Shown one piece after another: positions 6,993 to 7,688 of a stretch of 7,688 nt of DNA. Positions within the stretch are counted from its first letter, which is position 1, and each line of letters begins with the position of its first letter. The notes beneath the pieces were generated by a model that saw nothing but the letters and a program-made list of their open reading frames with translations, was not told the origin of the DNA and did not search any database. The position numbers and the translations under genes were made by a program. This stretch comes from Acidobacteriota bacterium (GTDB taxonomy: Bacteria > Acidobacteriota > Terriglobia > Terriglobales > Acidobacteriaceae): contig JAJYSL010000182.1 in the NCBI GenBank assembly GCA_021793595.1, positions 1,051 through 8,738 of the forward strand, given 5' to 3'.

Positions 6993-7021
6993 TTGATACT
7001 ATCTCTACGAGGCATTGTCAA
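6993..7021 (-). promoter_or_regulatory. Sigma70-type promoter for the receptor gene
   Basis: On the minus strand, TTGACA (7021-7016, perfect -35), a 17-bp spacer, and TATCAA (6998-6993, 4 of 6 to the -10 consensus). A/T-rich tracts including seven consecutive A lie directly upstream (7022-7040), resembling an UP element. Transcription would start near 6986, giving a leader of about 214 bases before GTG 6772. Confidence 0.65.
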
Positions 7022-7230
7022 GTTTTTTTGGTTTTCTTATTGTTTGGCGGGCGAAGTACACTGTTTCGTCCTTTATTCCCAGATCGACCAATGCGAATCT
7101 CTCGGACATCTTGTTCGCTTTTGGATACAAACTCGATGGGACTATGGGAGCGATCCTATTTCGAGGAATACGTTTGGCAGTCACGCTCATCACATCTGTT
7201 GCAGCGTCGTATCGCGCTTTGTAGCGGTAC
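7022..7230. other. Gap between the LacI-family gene and the receptor promoter
   Basis: Apart from the A/T-rich tract next to the -35 element, I see no gene, repeat or clear terminator for the LacI-family gene here. Short frames exist on both strands, including a TTG-started 94-codon minus frame overlapping the LacI end, but they lack ribosome binding sites and recognisable features. Confidence 0.5.
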
Positions 7231-7688
7231 TCACTTGGCGGAGAGCGCTCGCTTGGTGGATACACGCATGGTAGATTCACGCGGTACAAGTTCGGGGGGC
7301 ATCAGCTCGACCAGGCCCTTTGGCTGCCCCGTATTTTCTCCGTCCTGAATTACTTTCAGAATCCTCTCGACGGCAATCGTGCCCATGCGTTCCATAGACT
7401 GTCGAACGGTAGAAAGACCTGGGCTGGAGAGCGCGGCATAGGGAACATCGTCGAAACCGAGCAACGAGCAATCTTCCGGGACGCGTCGACCAGCCTCCCG
7501 CAGAGCTCGTGCTGCACCGAAAGCGGTGAGGTCATCGAAAGCCATCAACGCGGTGAAACCTGGTTTGCGCTCTAGCATCGCATGGGTTAAAGACCTGCCC
7601 TCCTCGAAGTTGGAGTTGGGGTCGGCAGACCCCTTCAGATCGACCACCCATTCTCTACAGAGTTTGAGATCGTACTCTGCAGCAAAGC
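7231..7688 (-). CDS. LacI/GalR-family transcriptional regulator, C-terminal effector domain, cut by window edge
   Basis: About 152 residues of the C-terminal ligand-binding half are present; the N-terminal helix-turn-helix lies beyond the right edge. The frame is open to the edge (AAEYDLKLCREW ...). Family hallmarks are GFTALMAFDDLTAFGAARAL (the ...nD..A.G motif), REAGRRVPEDCSLLGFDD, ALSSPGLSTVRQSMERMG, and the closing LVPREST. These periplasmic-binding-protein-like domains bind a sugar or similar small effector and change DNA affinity of the dimer. The gene ends in TGA at 7231, 210 bp before the receptor promoter. The co-oriented receptor with LacI-type operator sites at its promoter is the likely target. 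Whether it represses or activates, and the effector, cannot be read from this part. Confidence 0.92.
   Translation of the reverse strand, partial: FAAEYDLKLCREWVVDLKGSADPNSNFEEGRSLTHAMLERKPGFTALMAFDDLTAFGAARALREAGRRVPEDCSLLGFDDVPYAALSSPGLSTVRQSMERMGTIAVERILKVIQDGENTGQPKGLVELMPPELVPRESTMRVSTKRALSAK

Larger units (their letters stand above)
6900..7021 (-). repeat. Upstream copy (B) of the tandem promoter/operator/start duplication
   Basis: Counterpart of 6755-6879. It has the better promoter (TTGACA, 17 bp, TATCAA), the AAACGATTGAATA block, a degraded Shine-Dalgarno (AAGAGG) and the same GTGATCCCGAAGCTCTGC start block, which here leads to a stop after 13 codons. Similarity ends just beyond that block; about 20 bp separate the two copies. 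Confidence 0.7.

Noticed and set aside
7093..7118. GCGAA/TTCGC inverted repeat as a LacI-gene terminator
   Set aside because: Only 5 bp with a 16-base loop and no U-run; too weak.
7005..7289. 94-codon minus-strand frame after the LacI-family gene
   Set aside because: TTG start without a ribosome site, overlaps the LacI C-terminus and runs through the promoter; no recognisable domain.

Overview
The window looks like a chromosomal segment of an Acidobacteriota-type soil bacterium. The basis is the very large TonB-dependent receptor with an N-terminal carboxypeptidase-regulatory-like domain, the secreted protein carrying 'two-component regulator' propeller repeats, the LacI-family regulator beside them, and mixed GC. 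The phylum call rests on family knowledge, not on a marker gene. All four recognisable genes lie on the minus strand, so the locus reads from right to left.

Right to left: (i) 7231-7688, the C-terminal effector domain of a LacI/GalR-family repressor, cut by the window edge. (ii) 6773-7230, a 458-bp regulatory gap. It holds a good sigma70-type promoter (TTGACA, 17 bp, TATCAA), two LacI-type operator-like sites 144 bp apart, and an imperfect tandem duplication of the whole promoter/operator/Shine-Dalgarno/start-codon block. The upstream copy keeps the better promoter; the downstream copy keeps the better ribosome binding site. (iii) 3227-6772, an Oar-like TonB-dependent receptor of about 1181 aa, starting at GTG behind a perfect AGGAGG. 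(iv) 3182-3217, a strong stem-loop just after its stop. (v) 618-3026, a secreted protein of about 802 aa: signal peptide, a seven-bladed Reg_prop-type beta-propeller, then a C-terminal half resembling an alpha/alpha-toroid (six-hairpin) enzyme fold, with no kinase domain. (vi) 374-617, a gap with the 5' stub of an IS3-family transposase orfA on the plus strand and a perfect 15-bp palindrome. (vii) 1-373, the N-terminal third of a site-2 protease (M50) cut by the left edge.

The likely logic, by inference, is a small glycan- or oligomer-uptake locus. A LacI-type regulator senses a cytoplasmic ligand and represses the receptor promoter. The receptor imports a large substrate across the outer membrane. 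The co-oriented propeller/toroid protein binds or processes that substrate in the periplasm or outside. The substrate cannot be named from sequence alone. The site-2 protease appears unrelated and is separated by the IS scar. No tRNA, rRNA or CRISPR array was seen.
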